A stretch of DNA of 64,000 nucleotides from Asterias rubens. Lineage: Eukaryota > Echinodermata > Asteroidea > Forcipulatida > Asteriidae. A model generated the notes under the pieces. It had not been told where the DNA came from. It did not search any database and worked only from the letters and a program-made list of their open reading frames with translations. The DNA lies in assembly GCF_902459465.1 (NCBI RefSeq), contig NC_047073.1, positions 5,332,001 to 5,396,000 on the forward strand, given 5' to 3'. The first letter of the stretch is position 1; the number at the start of each line of letters is the position of its first letter. The translations under genes and the position numbers were made by a program. Shown here in pieces: positions 53,997-64,000 of this stretch.

Positions 53997-54311
53997 TTTA
54001 AAAGGCACTGGACACTATTGGTAATTACTCAAAATAATTATAGCATCAAAACTCACTTGGTAACGAACAGTGTAGAGCTGTTGATAGTAAAAACATTGTG
54101 AGAAGCGGCTCTGAGAAAGAGGTAATTAATTCTTACTCGATTATTAAACAATTTTAGGCCTGATGCCTTTTTTAGGCATCGCAAAGCACACAAATTTGTG
54201 CAACAAGGGTGTTTTTCTTTCATTATTTTCTTGCAACTTCGATACCATAAAATGTTGGTATACACCAAGTGAGATTACTGGTCTTTAACAATTTGTGTCC
54301 ATTCCCTATTA
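53997..54311 (-). repeat. Family A element downstream of ALG6
   Basis: It starts TTTTAAAAGGCACTGGACAC, contains the AGGCCTGATGCCTTTTTTAGGCAT variant of the central palindrome, and ends near AATTTGTGTCCATTCCCTA. It probably lies in the ALG6 3' UTR or just beyond it. Confidence 0.7.
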
Positions 54312-54480
54312 AGTTGCATGTAACTGCGTTTATCAAGTTGCATGTAACTGCATTGCCTTGTGCTCTTCATAGTAACACATAGAATAACTAAGGGTCGAGT
54401 GGCATGTGCTCCTGCCCCAAAACTCTCCTCCGCTGGTGTTCGTGAACACTTAGTTGTCTTTACATTTGAAACTTGGACCA

Positions 54481-54647
54481 GGGGTGGATTTCACAAGTGT
54501 AGTCCTAACTTGGGACTAGTCCTAAGTTATGCTAAGAGATATGACTGGTCCTGGACCAGTAACTCGTTCTAACTTAGGACTGGTTCTATCTCTTAGCATT
54601 GCCTAGAACTAGTCCTAAGTTAGGACTTCCTTTGTGAAATCCACCCC
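54481..54647. mobile_element. 167-bp MITE with GGGGTGGATTTCAC ends
   Basis: The left end GGGGTGGATTTCACAAG mirrors TTTGTGAAATCCACCCC at the right. CCTAAGTTAGGAC and GTCCTAACTTGGGAC motifs fold internally. An AATAAA at 54671-54676, just past it, is a possible ALG6 poly(A) signal. Confidence 0.8.
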
Positions 54648-56069
54648 TTGTCAGATTAAGAAATTATTTGAATAAAATACAACACTTTATGTAGTAAATT
54701 CAATGATTTTAAACTAATTATTTAACATGCAGACATTTTTTTATTATTTTTTTTTTACCTCTACATGTATGTCAGATCGTCTTGTAAACAGCATAACGAG
54801 AACTGAAAGGGTCTTGTTTTAAAATGATGGAAATGGAGTTTACAGATCCACTTGGCTAGATGTGCCTGTGCAGTTGACCCCTTTGTACCCCCTCAAATTT
54901 TACCTTCATGTTGTCACTGGGAATCAATCTTATACTCCCAGAAAATTGTGCAATCAAGATTGATTGTAGTTTTTATGGTATTATGTTTAAGAGGTCAACA
55001 GTCTTGGGAGTATCACTGAATTGGATATAGCCATCAATTTACCAATCATTTATTGTATATTGTTAATTATTATTTTAGTTTAACACTGATGCTGACCTTA
55101 CTTGTGACCTCAACATGCATGTTGAATGATTTTTTTTACATTCAAATTAAACTACACACAGTGTGGACAATTGATTTTTTTTCTCGTTGTCTTTTTGTTA
55201 AGGTGTGTTTTCTTAAACTACCATGCACAATGCATCATTTTAGTAGGGCGCCCTTGCTAAAAGTAAAGAAGGTTACTTTCCATCCCCTCCGAAAACAAAT
55301 AGGTAAATAGGTTAAATATACACAACCAACTCTGGTAACTGACTTTGGTCAACTTGTGCAAATTTCTACCTTCAAATTAAATTATACTTTTTACCAACTG
55401 GTACTCTTGCCAACTTAATCATGCTCCGCTAATTAAAATAAATACTTACTATTCTATTGTTTATTTCATTTACAAATTTGTTCAAATTACCGCGCATGAG
55501 GTTGTTTAGCATAATCAGTAAAGAGTCTCAATTATAAGAAGAATATTGGTTTACCAGCCAAAAGTGCGGAGTAATGTTCATTCCTCCTCAACTGCTTTGC
55601 AATGAGTTGAGCTTTACAATTTTAAACTTGGAGTGAGTTGTTATTGTTTTATGGTTTTTCGTCTTGGTGTGTTATGCCATGGATATCAAACTTCGCATTG
55701 TCACCTGCAGTTATCACAGTCACCCTGTTTGACGTTTCTCCAACTGAAATACTGGGATTTAATGACGGGACATCTGAAATTTACAAAGAATTATGAGGCT
55801 TAATACTTAATGACAAATCAACAGAGGGCGCACTGAAAATACCAGGGGGAAAATAGTTCTCTGTAATATTTGTTATCTTGTTATACTTTGTTCATATACA
55901 TAGGCTACACACTTTTAGTCGTTAATTATTCTTTTTAGTATTTTTTCATAAATTTTCGTTTATCATGTGATACTTTTATGCAACTTAATGTTATAACTGT
56001 ACTGCGCATTGATATGAAAGTTTTTCAAGCTCACTCTTTGCAAGGCGGTAAACAACGCAAACTGCAGAA
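54648..56069. other. Downstream intergenic DNA, no gene seen
   Basis: AT-rich DNA with several AATAAA words (54671, and near 55437). No recognised repeat with clear ends and no homologous ORF is seen. Confidence 0.45.
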
Positions 56070-56180
56070 ATGGAGACACATGTGGAAAGAACATGTTGCC
56101 TAGTTTTGACAGGAGCTTTGACCTGGGAAGGGCTTTCATTTCGTACTCTGATTTACTTTAACACAGCGGAGGCTTGGCTG
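56070..56180 (+). other. Possible first exon, unproven
   Basis: An ATG at 56070 opens a frame (METHVERTCC ... FNTAEAWL) that reaches CTG followed by GTGAGT, a good splice donor, at 56181. The 37-codon stretch has no family that I recognise. Continuing exons, if any, would lie to the right among mobile elements or past the window. It could equally be a chance ORF. Confidence 0.2.
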
Positions 56181-56512
56181 GTGAGTTTTATGTATTTCTT
56201 GCCCATATTGTGGATTTATTCATGTGTTAATGCTGTACGTGCGATTTTAGTTTGTTACCTTTAACTATAATAAGCGTTGTATTTTGTATTGTCTATTGAC
56301 ATCTTCAATACATCCCACGGTACTAAAGCATGTACTTCTCGATATAACATGTTCACTATCCAGGAACAGAGTGTCATCTGTGTGTTTGAAGCTTCGACAA
56401 CTTACAAAACACAAAATCGTTTGTCCAAATAAAGCAACAGTGACAACATTGTGAATGTCTGGTTAATTGTCCTGCAGGGGTTAGTGTCATTTCTAGGATT
56501 TAAGGGAATTGC

Positions 56513-57043
56513 ATATTGGTTTGCGGTAACACCATGTACGTGCGTAACTACTTGCCAAGTTACAGTTCTATAACTTATAAGAACAAACTCTACCTGGCAA
56601 GTGAATAATAATAATAATTGTGGCTTCTTATAAAGCGCACATGTCCGTCACCCAGGCTCCTGGCGCTGTAACATACCGTATTTCCTGCCAGATGTGGGAC
56701 TACGTATGAATTATGAGACCTAATTCTGATAGCACCATGTCATGCTTTACAAGATGCTGTGGTGCAATTTGCTGCCGATCGGACCAGGAACACCGGGGCA
56801 AGCCCCTTCTCTTTTCGATAAGTGCGCACTGAGTTCTTTTACATGCGTTACATAACACATTGGGACAAACGGCTTAACGTCCCATCCGAAGGACGAAGCA
56901 ATGGTTAAGTGTCTTGCTTAATGACACAAGTGTCACGGCTGGGGATTCGAACCCTCACTCTGCGGATCAGAAACACCAGAGTTTGAATTCGGTCCTCTCA
57001 ACCGCTCGGCCACGACACACGGTGTTACCGCAAACCAAATATA
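56513..57043. mobile_element. Family F palindromic element split by a SINE
   Basis: The ends ATATTGGTTTGCGGTAACAC and GTGTTACCGCAAACCAAATA are inverted copies, and CTTGCCAAG/CTACCTGGCAAG repeat the pairing inside. A SINE (56601-57018) sits just before the right end. Removing it would leave an element of roughly 110 bp, comparable with the piece at 38022-38092. Confidence 0.75.
56601..57018 (-). mobile_element. tRNA-headed SINE with (ATT)n tail, full length
   Basis: The minus-strand head GTGTCGTGGCCGAGCGGTTG carries a box A like that of Leu/Ser tRNAs, and GAGGGTTCGAATCCCCAGCC carries box B. The body includes GACACTTGTGTCATTAAGCA and ACTTATCGAAAAGAGAAGGG. The tail at 56606-56618 is ATT repeats. 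This is the reference copy for the one at 17571-18056. Confidence 0.85.
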
Positions 57044-57045
57044 TT

Positions 57046-57766
57046 GAGTGTCATCGTTACGGTAACCAGTAAATATACAATTAAAATAGGTCAGATTTGT
57101 TTTGCCAGCTTCAGAAAGTAATTGGTTTCCAATTCATTTTTTTAAAGCCGTCTAGGTCACTTATTTTTTGTGGCACCTCAAAAAGCTCTCTGCACCAGTA
57201 CTGTATTATGAGACCCGCTAGCTATGGGATACTGGACTAATTCCCTTAGACATTCATACTTTAAATTTGATGTTAATGTCACTTTGGGTAGGGATGTACC
57301 AAAGACCACAATAATGGGAAAAAAGAGGGAAAAGATATGCACTGGTAGCCTGTCTCTCGAATGACTGAGACTGATGAGAGGCCAAGTGTTGATAATGTTA
57401 CAATATTGTTCATTTCCTTTTTTAAGTTTTGAATTTTAAATAGTACCCCCCTGAATAGTGAAAGGCCTCAATGCGTGTTTTGAGGACTTTGCTTTCATGC
57501 GCATTGATAAACTTTGTCATTGCCCTCTTTTTAATATCGTAACTTGGTTAATTAGACGTACCTCCAGACGTTCTGCTAGTGCTCAGTGATGGACTTAGTT
57601 CGGGTGACGAGCATCGTCGTCCACAATTTACCCGAAGCTAAACAGAATTGTGTAAAATATGTTTCAATTAAAACATGCTGGTATAACTGTGCTTTTAGAA
57701 GCTGCAGGTCGATAATTTTACTAGTCATTGACGCTCCCGTACTTTGGATCTCTTCCAATAAATGTT
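57046..57766. other. Intergenic DNA, no gene seen
   Basis: Non-coding sequence. A 60-75-residue ORF near 57586 has no recognised match and runs into the next repeat. Confidence 0.4.
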
Positions 57767-58155
57767 TTAAAGGGCAGTGGACAATATTGGTAAATACTAA
57801 AAATAATTATTAGCATAAAACCTTTCTTACTGACGAGTAATGGGGAGAGGTTGATGGTATTAAAACATTGTGAGAAACGGTTACCTCTGAAGTGCCATAG
57901 TGTTCGAGAAAGAAGTAATTTTCCACGAATTTGATTTTGAGACCTCAGATTTAGAACTTGAGGTCTCGAAATCAACCATCTAAACGCACACAACTTCGTG
58001 TGACAAGTGTGTTTTTTTCTTTCACTATTATCTCGCAAGTTCGATGACCGATTGAGCTCAAATTTTCACAGGTTTGTTATTTTATGCATATGTTGAGATA
58101 CACCAACTGTGAAGGCTAGTCTTTGACAATTACCAATAGTGTCCACTGCCTTTAA
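57767..58155 (-). repeat. Family A palindromic element, full length
   Basis: TTAAAGGGCAGTGGACAATA and TAGTGTCCACTGCCTTTAA termini with an intact central palindrome (GAGACCTCAG ... TTGAGGTCTC). Confidence 0.9.
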
Positions 58156-58586
58156 ATATTAGTACATGTAAAGTTTTAGTCACAACTTGTATCGCCGCCG
58201 CGCAGTTTAGTACATCTTGGTAATGGTCTCATTGATAAGTGATTGGTTGCTGAATCATCAGTGTGTGGGTTCGACACTTATGTCGACACTTATGTCGACA
58301 AGCAAGGCACTTATCCATTGTTGCTTCTCTTAGGTCGGGTGTATCAATGGAAATCTGAGAGGGCTGAGATAGAAATGAGTTTGCTTACCCCCATTGGCGC
58401 TACTTTTGGCAGATTGGGGATTGTATGCTCCACAGGGAGTTGGGAAAGTTTGAGGAATGATGGCATATATGCCTGATTCGCATGGTTAATTGTGTGGAAG
58501 TGCCTTGATCTACATATGATGCCCTGTGAAAGAAACGCCTTGGGATTATAATCAACAGCATGCCAGCAACAGCTTAAAATAATGAT
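58156..58586. other. Intergenic DNA before the LTR
   Basis: Contains a tRNA-like phrase (GTGTGGGTTCGACACTT) and a 13-bp direct duplication (ACTTATGTCGAC near 58276 and 58289), probably SINE-derived. No gene is seen. Confidence 0.4.
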
Positions 58587-58924
58587 TGTTAGTGCCAAAA
58601 TCACCCCCTATGTGTGTATAGCGCCCCCTCTTGACAAGGACACTATCCAGGATGTCGAGACCGTAGTGAAATACAGTTTTTCAACCTCTCTCCGTAACGA
58701 TTGACACTTCTATACTCAGTTTCGCTAAGGTAAAGCATAGTTTATTGTTTTAAAGTTATAAAAGGTGAATATAGTAGGCAAGGCATAATTTCTGAAAATA
58801 ATAAGGGTCTTGAATCACCAGAAAGTAAAACCTGACTCTAGCGTGTTTATTTGTTGAGTGTTGGGAACTCTTTTCTCATATCACCGTCTCGCCATACAAC
58901 ACCGAATACAGAGGGCGCCTTTCA
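58587..58924 (+). repeat. Putative 5' LTR
   Basis: It begins TGTTAGTGCC and ends CA, followed 3 bp later by TGGCGACATGAATG, which looks like a tRNA primer-binding site (TGGCGA, as for an Arg-type tRNA). The 338-bp size is reasonable for BEL/Pao. The boundary is inferred because the partner LTR lies outside the window. Confidence 0.55.
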
Positions 58925-59020
58925 AAATGGCGACATGAATGTTGTGAATCTGGAATTCGGCAGGAACATTAGTTGAAAAACTATTCATTAAGAAATTGAG
59001 TTTCATCAGAATTAAGTAAA

Positions 59021-59576
59021 ATGGAAGATCAGGATCCGTGGCTATCACAACCTGGTGCAAGTCCAGTAGGAGCAGCAGCTGCTGCTGCTGCAATCACGTA
59101 CATGTAAGTGAAGAAGGAAATCTCCTTTCATCTTTTCTTCAACAACAAGGGGAGTCAATGACACAACAAAATCAGCTTATGAAATTGCTAGTTGAATGTC
59201 ACATGAGGTCATCTCTCCCACAAAGACAAAGACAACCTTTCAGTGGCAACCCGCTTGATTGGCATGCTTTTGTACGGGCATTTGAGCATACCATTGAGTC
59301 AAAGACCAACAATGACAAGGATAAACTGTATTATTTAGAGCAGTATACCAAAGGGGAAGCGAATGCCATCGTGAAGAGTTGTATGTATGGTGATGATTCT
59401 GCACAAGCACTCTTTAAGGCAAAACATCTGCTGCAAAAGAAGTTTGGTGATAAACATCGCATCATGGACAGCATGGTATCGAAAGCTGTTAACTGGCCGA
59501 ACCGGAAGACAAAGACGAGCTTCACCGCTATGCAGTATTTATCACTGAGCTGCATAATCTGGCAAAGGATCTTGAA
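59021..59576 (+). pseudogene. BEL/Pao gag, N-terminal part, frameshifted
   Basis: An ATG at 59021 opens MEDQDPWLSQPGASPVG and a poly-alanine run, then stops at about 59106. The coding sense continues in another frame from about 59107 (SEEGNLLSSFL) through the gag core with QPFSGNPLDWHAFVRAFE and GEANAIVKS. A second frame change occurs near 59500. The core block FSGNPLxWxxF is diagnostic of BEL/Pao gag. It is broken and not expected to make a full protein. Confidence 0.85.
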
Positions 59577-61095
59577 ATGGAGCAAGAAATTAATCATTCG
59601 CAGAATATTCGGATGATTACATCAAGATTGCCATACAAGCTAAGAGATAGATGGAGGAACAAAGCCGATGACATTCAAGAAGAACAAAATAGAAGTTTCA
59701 TTTTTTATGACGTCGTCGTCTTCGTCAATAAGCAAGCACGCATCCTGTGCAACCCTGTGTATGGAGACATAGGCGGTGGTAGAGTTAGTGACAAAGGAAG
59801 TAATGTCAAGCCCAATTCGAGACCTACCAAGACACCATCAAGTACCAGTCTCTACACAGCCACAAGTGGTGATGCTGCTGATCAAGCCAAAGATGCATGC
59901 ATGTTCTGCAGTGATGCCAGCCATTATTTGAGTGAATGCCAGTCACTCGCAAGCAAGCCATATGAAGAAAGATTTGAGTTCTGTCGCTCCAAAGGCTTGT
60001 GTTTTGGCTGCTTAAGAGGATCAACACACTTTGCAAAGAATTGCAGAAAGAGGCAGAAATGTAACAAATGCAACAGATGGCATCCGACTGTGTTACACAG
60101 AGAGTGGGAAGACAAGTCTGCCCAACAACAAATGGACCCAAAAAAGAGCACAGAAAATACTGGTTGTGCAAAAACCCACGAGGAAAAACATGAAGTAAAA
60201 ACAGACAACGTCAAATGTGGATTGACAAACTCGGACAATCAAAATATGTCTGCAGAGTCCCTCCCAGGAGTGGTACCAGTAATTTTGAGGTCACGGAGGA
60301 CAGGCATACAGACAAAGACATACGCCTTTTTGGACTCCGGAAGTAATGCAGTATTTTGTGCTGATGCAGTGATGGACAGGCTAAAAGAAAAAGGAAAAGC
60401 CATCAATATCCAAGTACAGACTTTGACTGATGAGAAGGTTGTGACAGGTCGTGTTGTAAAAGATTTGGAGATTATGGACCTGCATACTCAAACAGTCATC
60501 AGCCTACCAGACGTTTATACCCAGGCGCACATACCAGTTGCTGCGAAAGACAGACCAGTTGCTGCGAAATGGCCATACCTACATCGTGTTGAATTGCCAT
60601 CCATAGATGCAGAAGTGGGACTGTTAATTGGAAACAATGTCCTGAAAGCGGTAGAACCACTCGAAGTTATCAACAGTGAGAACGGTGGCCCTTTCGCTTG
60701 TCGATCAGTCCTTGGTTGGCAGGTTTATGGGTCAACAAAAAATCAAGAACATAACAGAGTCATCTCCCATAGAGTAAAAGTTAAAGTCAGAGATGATGTT
60801 GAAGAAAAGTTGGAGAAGCTGTTCAACTATGACTTCAATGAAAGGCTCATTGATGATCAGCCAGAGAAATCAAAGGAAGATTTGCTTTTCACCAAGAAGG
60901 TGGAAAATTCTATCAGAGTCGTTGATGGGCATTATGAGATTGCTCTTCCACTGAAAAATGAAGAAGTGAAAATGCCAAATAACAGACTGCAGGCAGAGCA
61001 AAGAGCAGCCCATTTGCAAAGAAAATTCCTGAGACAACCACAACTCCAGAGTGAATACACCAGCTACATGAAGTCAATGTTAACCAAGGGCCACA
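59577..61095 (+). pseudogene. BEL/Pao gag C-terminus, zinc knuckles, protease and start of reverse transcriptase
   Basis: One open frame of about 500 codons. Two cysteine-rich clusters are at about residues 108-175 (CMFCSDASHYLSEC, CFGCLRGSTHFAKNC, CNKCNRWHPTVLH). The aspartic protease has FLDSGSNAVFC at about 252-262. The frame continues to the RT start (KGHIVV) near 61095, where a one-base frame change joins the next segment. The frame stays open to 61160 but loses homology. Confidence 0.88.
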
Positions 61096-62553
61096 TTGTG
61101 GTATCTTCCTCACCATGGTGTTGTGCATCCACAAAAAAACAAGCTAAGGGTGGTGTATGATTGTACAGCCAGCTACAAAGGTGTCTCCCTCAATAAACAG
61201 TTGTTACAGGGGCCGGATTTAACAAATAGCTTGGTTGGTGTGCTGACAAGATTTCGACGGGACAAGGTTGCCATCATGGCTGATATTGAGGGCATGTTTT
61301 CTCAAGTCCTTGTGCCAAGAGAGGACAAAGACCTGCTGAGGCTGTTGTGGTGGCAAGATGGTGATGTGACTAAACCACTGACAGATTACCGCATGAAAGT
61401 ACATATCTTTGGAGCAGTTTCTTCTCCTTTATGTGCAAACTACGCCTTGAAGAGAACGGCAGAGAGCCAAGCAAAAACCTTTGGCAAAGAAGTAGCCCAA
61501 GTAATTCAACGCAACTTCTACGTCGATGATTGCTTGTGTTCGACACCCACGGTGCCAGAGGCAGTGAAGATGGTGGAAGATTTAACGGAAAGTTGTAGAA
61601 GAGGAGGCTTCCATCTAACAAAGTGGGTGAGCAATGAAAGGAAAGTTTTGGAGAACATCCCAGAAGATGAGCGTGCTAAGGGTGTCCGAGATTTGAACAT
61701 CGATATTGAGAAGTTACCCACAGAGAGAGCACTCGGCATGATGTGGTCCATAGAAGACGATGAGTTTGGATTCAGAATTCAAATGAAGGACAAACCCCCA
61801 GCAAGAAGAGGAATTTTATCCATAGTGAGCTCCGTCTATGATCTCATAGGATGCGTCTCTCCAGCTGTGCTCCCAGCTAAACAACTTCTGCAAGCCATGT
61901 GCCGATTAAAGTTAGGATGGGACGAAAAAATCCCAGCAAATCTAGAAGAGAAGTGGCAGACTTGGCAGACAGAAATGCCAAAGCTAGCAGAATTCAAAAT
62001 GGACAGATGCATGAAGCCAGAAGGGTTTGAGGATGAGCGACTCAAGTCAGTCACCGCTCATCACTTTGCTGATGCTAGTGAGTCAGGCTACGGCACTGTT
62101 TCGTACTTGAGATTGGAGAATGATGTTGGAGAAGTTAAGACTTTTGTAGCTAACAGATTAGCAGTTATCCTTGATGGTTCCAACCCAACTCAGTGTCGCC
62201 ATGTTTGCTCTAGAGGAAAAAATGTTGGGCAATTTCTCCAGATGGTAGAGTGGAAAGATGGCCCAAAGTTTCTACATCAGCAGGAAGATGAATGGCCCTC
62301 AAGAATAGAGCTCAATAAGTTTGATGCACCACAAGACCCTGAAGTGATAAGAGTTGTTCTCGCAACTAATCTGGTACCAAGCAATACAGAAAAAAGTGGT
62401 ACTGAAAAAATCATTCTGCACTACTCGGACTGGTTCAGATTGAAGAAAGCAGTTTGCTGGATACTAAGATTTGGAAGATGGATGAAAGTAAAGCACAAGT
62501 CGGGCCAACCCTCACAAGATATGAAGGGTGCACTCACTTTGAAGGAGCTGTAA
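61096..62553 (+). pseudogene. BEL/Pao reverse transcriptase with RNase H remnant
   Basis: The RT core shows [35 protein letters not shown] and the catalytic YVDDCL. The connection region follows ([15 protein letters not shown]). RNase H begins with [12 protein letters not shown] but most of the domain is missing: the text jumps to [15 protein letters not shown] within about 15 residues. Another small gap lies after TQCRHV. The frame ends in a TAA at 62551-62553, in phase with the following integrase segment. Confidence 0.9.
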
Positions 62554-63430
62554 ATGGCTGAGAACAAAATTTTGCAATATGTTCAAAGTACGACATATGC
62601 AGATGAGATTAAAGTGCTAAGGAGCAGGGATGATGAAGATGGAGATGGGAATACACTTTCAAAGGGTGTAAAAAAGACAAGCCCCATCTACAAAATGGAT
62701 CCAATCCTGAAAGACGGACTGTTACGAGTAGGAGGAAGACTGAGCAGAGCATTGTTGTCGGATAATGCAAAGCATCCCATTATCCTTCCCAAAGCTGGTC
62801 ATGTTTCTACCTTGATCTTGAGACATGTTCACAAGATGTGTGGGCATAGTGGAAGGAACCATGTACTTTCCAGTCTACAGCAGAAATACTGGATGCCAGG
62901 TGCCAATACGTCAGTTAGGCGGATAATTGGAAAATGTGTGACATGCAGGAAGCAGAGAGCCAGAGTAATGGAACAAAAGATGGCTGATCTGCCCTCTGAT
63001 AGGCTTCGACCAGACGAGCCCCCCTTCACTAGAGTAGGAATGGACTATTTCGGCCCATTTGATGTAAAGAGAGGAAGAAGTGTAGTGAAGCGGTATGGCG
63101 TCATGTTTACCTGTCTAGCCTCACGAGCAGTACACATTGAAAAAGCAGATTCTCTGGACACCGATTCATGCATTGATGCAATACGGAGGTTCATTGCCCT
63201 CAGAGGAAATGTGAAAGAGATGAGGTCAGACAATGGAACCAATTTGGTTGGCGCAGAAAAGGAACTCAGAAACGAAATAGAAGGTTGGAATAAAACCCAA
63301 CTTAACAACGCCTTGCTGCAAAGGAGCATTAAGTGGACCTTCAACCCCCCCGCGGGGTCCCATCATGGCGGCATATGGGAAAGGCAGATAAGAACCGTTA
63401 GAAAAGTGCTCTTCTCCCTGATGAGTCAGC
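62554..63430 (+). pseudogene. BEL/Pao integrase
   Basis: In the same frame as the previous segment, separated only by the TAA. The zinc-binding H2C2 region is HVHKMCGHSGRNH ... CVTC. The catalytic core has GMDYFGPF (first Asp), RSDNGTN (second Asp) and GGIWERQIR (Glu), so the triad is kept. Homology in this frame ends near LMSQQTL at about 63433; the ORF continues to 63729 out of phase. Confidence 0.9.
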
Positions 63431-63439
63431 AAACATTGT

Positions 63440-63850
63440 CTGGATGGTGTGAACGACCTGGAAGCATTGACCCCAAACCACTTGCTTACTTTGAGGTCAG
63501 CCAATCAGCTACCCCCAGTAGTCACCCGGGATACGGACATATATGCTCGGCGAAGATGGAGGCAGGTCCAGTATCTCGCGGATGTGTTTTGGCGGAGATG
63601 GGTAAAGGAATACTTACCACAGCTTCAGGAGAGACAGAAGTGGATTCGCCCCAAGTTGAACATCAAGGTTGGAGATTTGGTGCTGGTAGTGGATACATCT
63701 ACTTCAAGGAATTCCTGGCCACTTGGTAGAGTCGTGCGTACTATGCCGGATAAGGATGGATTTGTGCGACGTGTGGAGGTGAGAACCAGCGTGAATGTGT
63801 ACACCAGACCGATTTCCAAGTTGTGTTTGTTATTGGAAGCTGACAATTGA
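63440..63850 (+). pseudogene. BEL/Pao C-terminal domain (DUF5641-like)
   Basis: A different frame carries NDLEALTPNHLL, RRRWRQVQYLADVFWRRWVK, YLPQLQERQKW, VGDLVLVVD and WPLGRVV, the conserved tail after BEL/Pao integrases. A short deletion plus frameshift separates it from the integrase near 63435. It ends at TGA 63848-63850. Confidence 0.88.
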
Positions 63851-64000
63851 GAGAGCAGACAAGCCATGCAAGGAGTATAATATCTGGATTCCAAGTGAAA
63901 AGTTTTGCTTCGTTTGTGAAAATTTTGCATTTTTGATAGAGGATCATCAGAACATGACAGCGGCAGCACGGAGCAAGTTTGAGCGAGGGACTATTGTCGA

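Larger units (their letters stand above)
58587..64000 (+). mobile_element. Degenerate BEL/Pao LTR retrotransposon, cut by the window end
   Basis: The order is putative 5' LTR, gag with zinc knuckles, protease, reverse transcriptase, RNase H remnant, integrase and the BEL-specific C-terminal domain. Domain order and the YVDD, GMDYFGPF and DLEALTPNHLL motifs are typical of BEL/Pao. At least four frame breaks, one in-frame stop and internal deletions make this copy non-autonomous. The 3' LTR is not reached. Confidence 0.92.

Noticed and set aside
56935..57018. tRNA gene on the minus strand
   Set aside because: Box A and box B are present but the sequence continues into a repeated SINE body with an ATT tail. 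The similar heads at 35545, 40903 and 43160 were rejected as tRNAs for the same reason.
57586..57813. 75-residue ORF before the family A element
   Set aside because: It runs into the repeat, has no donor or recognised domain, and is likely chance.

Overview
This is a eukaryotic, intron-rich window of 64 kb. It holds two host genes arranged head to head, embedded in dense mobile DNA. It looks like an invertebrate deuterostome, most likely an echinoderm. That is an inference from the conserved protein sequences, the tRNA-headed SINEs with (ATT)n tails, the BEL/Pao and R2-type retroelements, and the very abundant short palindromic DNA elements. The species cannot be named from the sequence alone.

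Layout. From 1 to about 3.37 kb there are only repeats: short terminal-inverted-repeat elements and a 75-bp tandem duplication. From 3372 to 35121 on the minus strand lies RANBP3, the Ran-binding cofactor of CRM1/exportin-1 nuclear export. I could join it as 18 coding exons with matching phases into 603 codons. It carries FxFG motifs and a C-terminal Ran-binding domain. Its introns hold an intact restriction-endonuclease-type non-LTR retrotransposon ORF (14017-17427) set inside a TAA microsatellite, a 27-copy 83-bp minisatellite (18056-20293), a 1.76-kb element full of GTCGGACGTAC motifs (28645-30400), and a 661-bp fold-back element with a 10-bp target duplication (33826-34486).

The 1.8 kb between the two start codons (35122-36931) is the probable shared promoter region. 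It contains a SINE and two nested hairpin-forming inverted repeats. From 36932 to 53822 on the plus strand lies ALG6, the ER alpha-1,3-glucosyltransferase of N-glycan precursor assembly. It joins as 12 coding exons into 517 codons, and one of its introns has GC-AG borders. Its introns are also full of DNA elements and SINEs, several nested inside one another.

Downstream of ALG6 (54-58.5 kb) there are more short elements, a SINE inside a palindromic element, and one unproven exon-like ORF. From 58587 to the right edge is a degenerate BEL/Pao LTR retrotransposon: a putative 5' LTR followed by gag, protease, reverse transcriptase, an RNase H remnant and integrase. It is broken by frameshifts, one in-frame stop and internal deletions. 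Its 3' LTR lies beyond the window.

RANBP3 and ALG6 have no known pathway link; they simply share a divergent intergenic region. The most unusual content is in the mobile DNA: a retroelement housed in a microsatellite next to a SINE whose tRNA-like head appears to have seeded a higher-order minisatellite, plus several non-autonomous transposons with clean target duplications.
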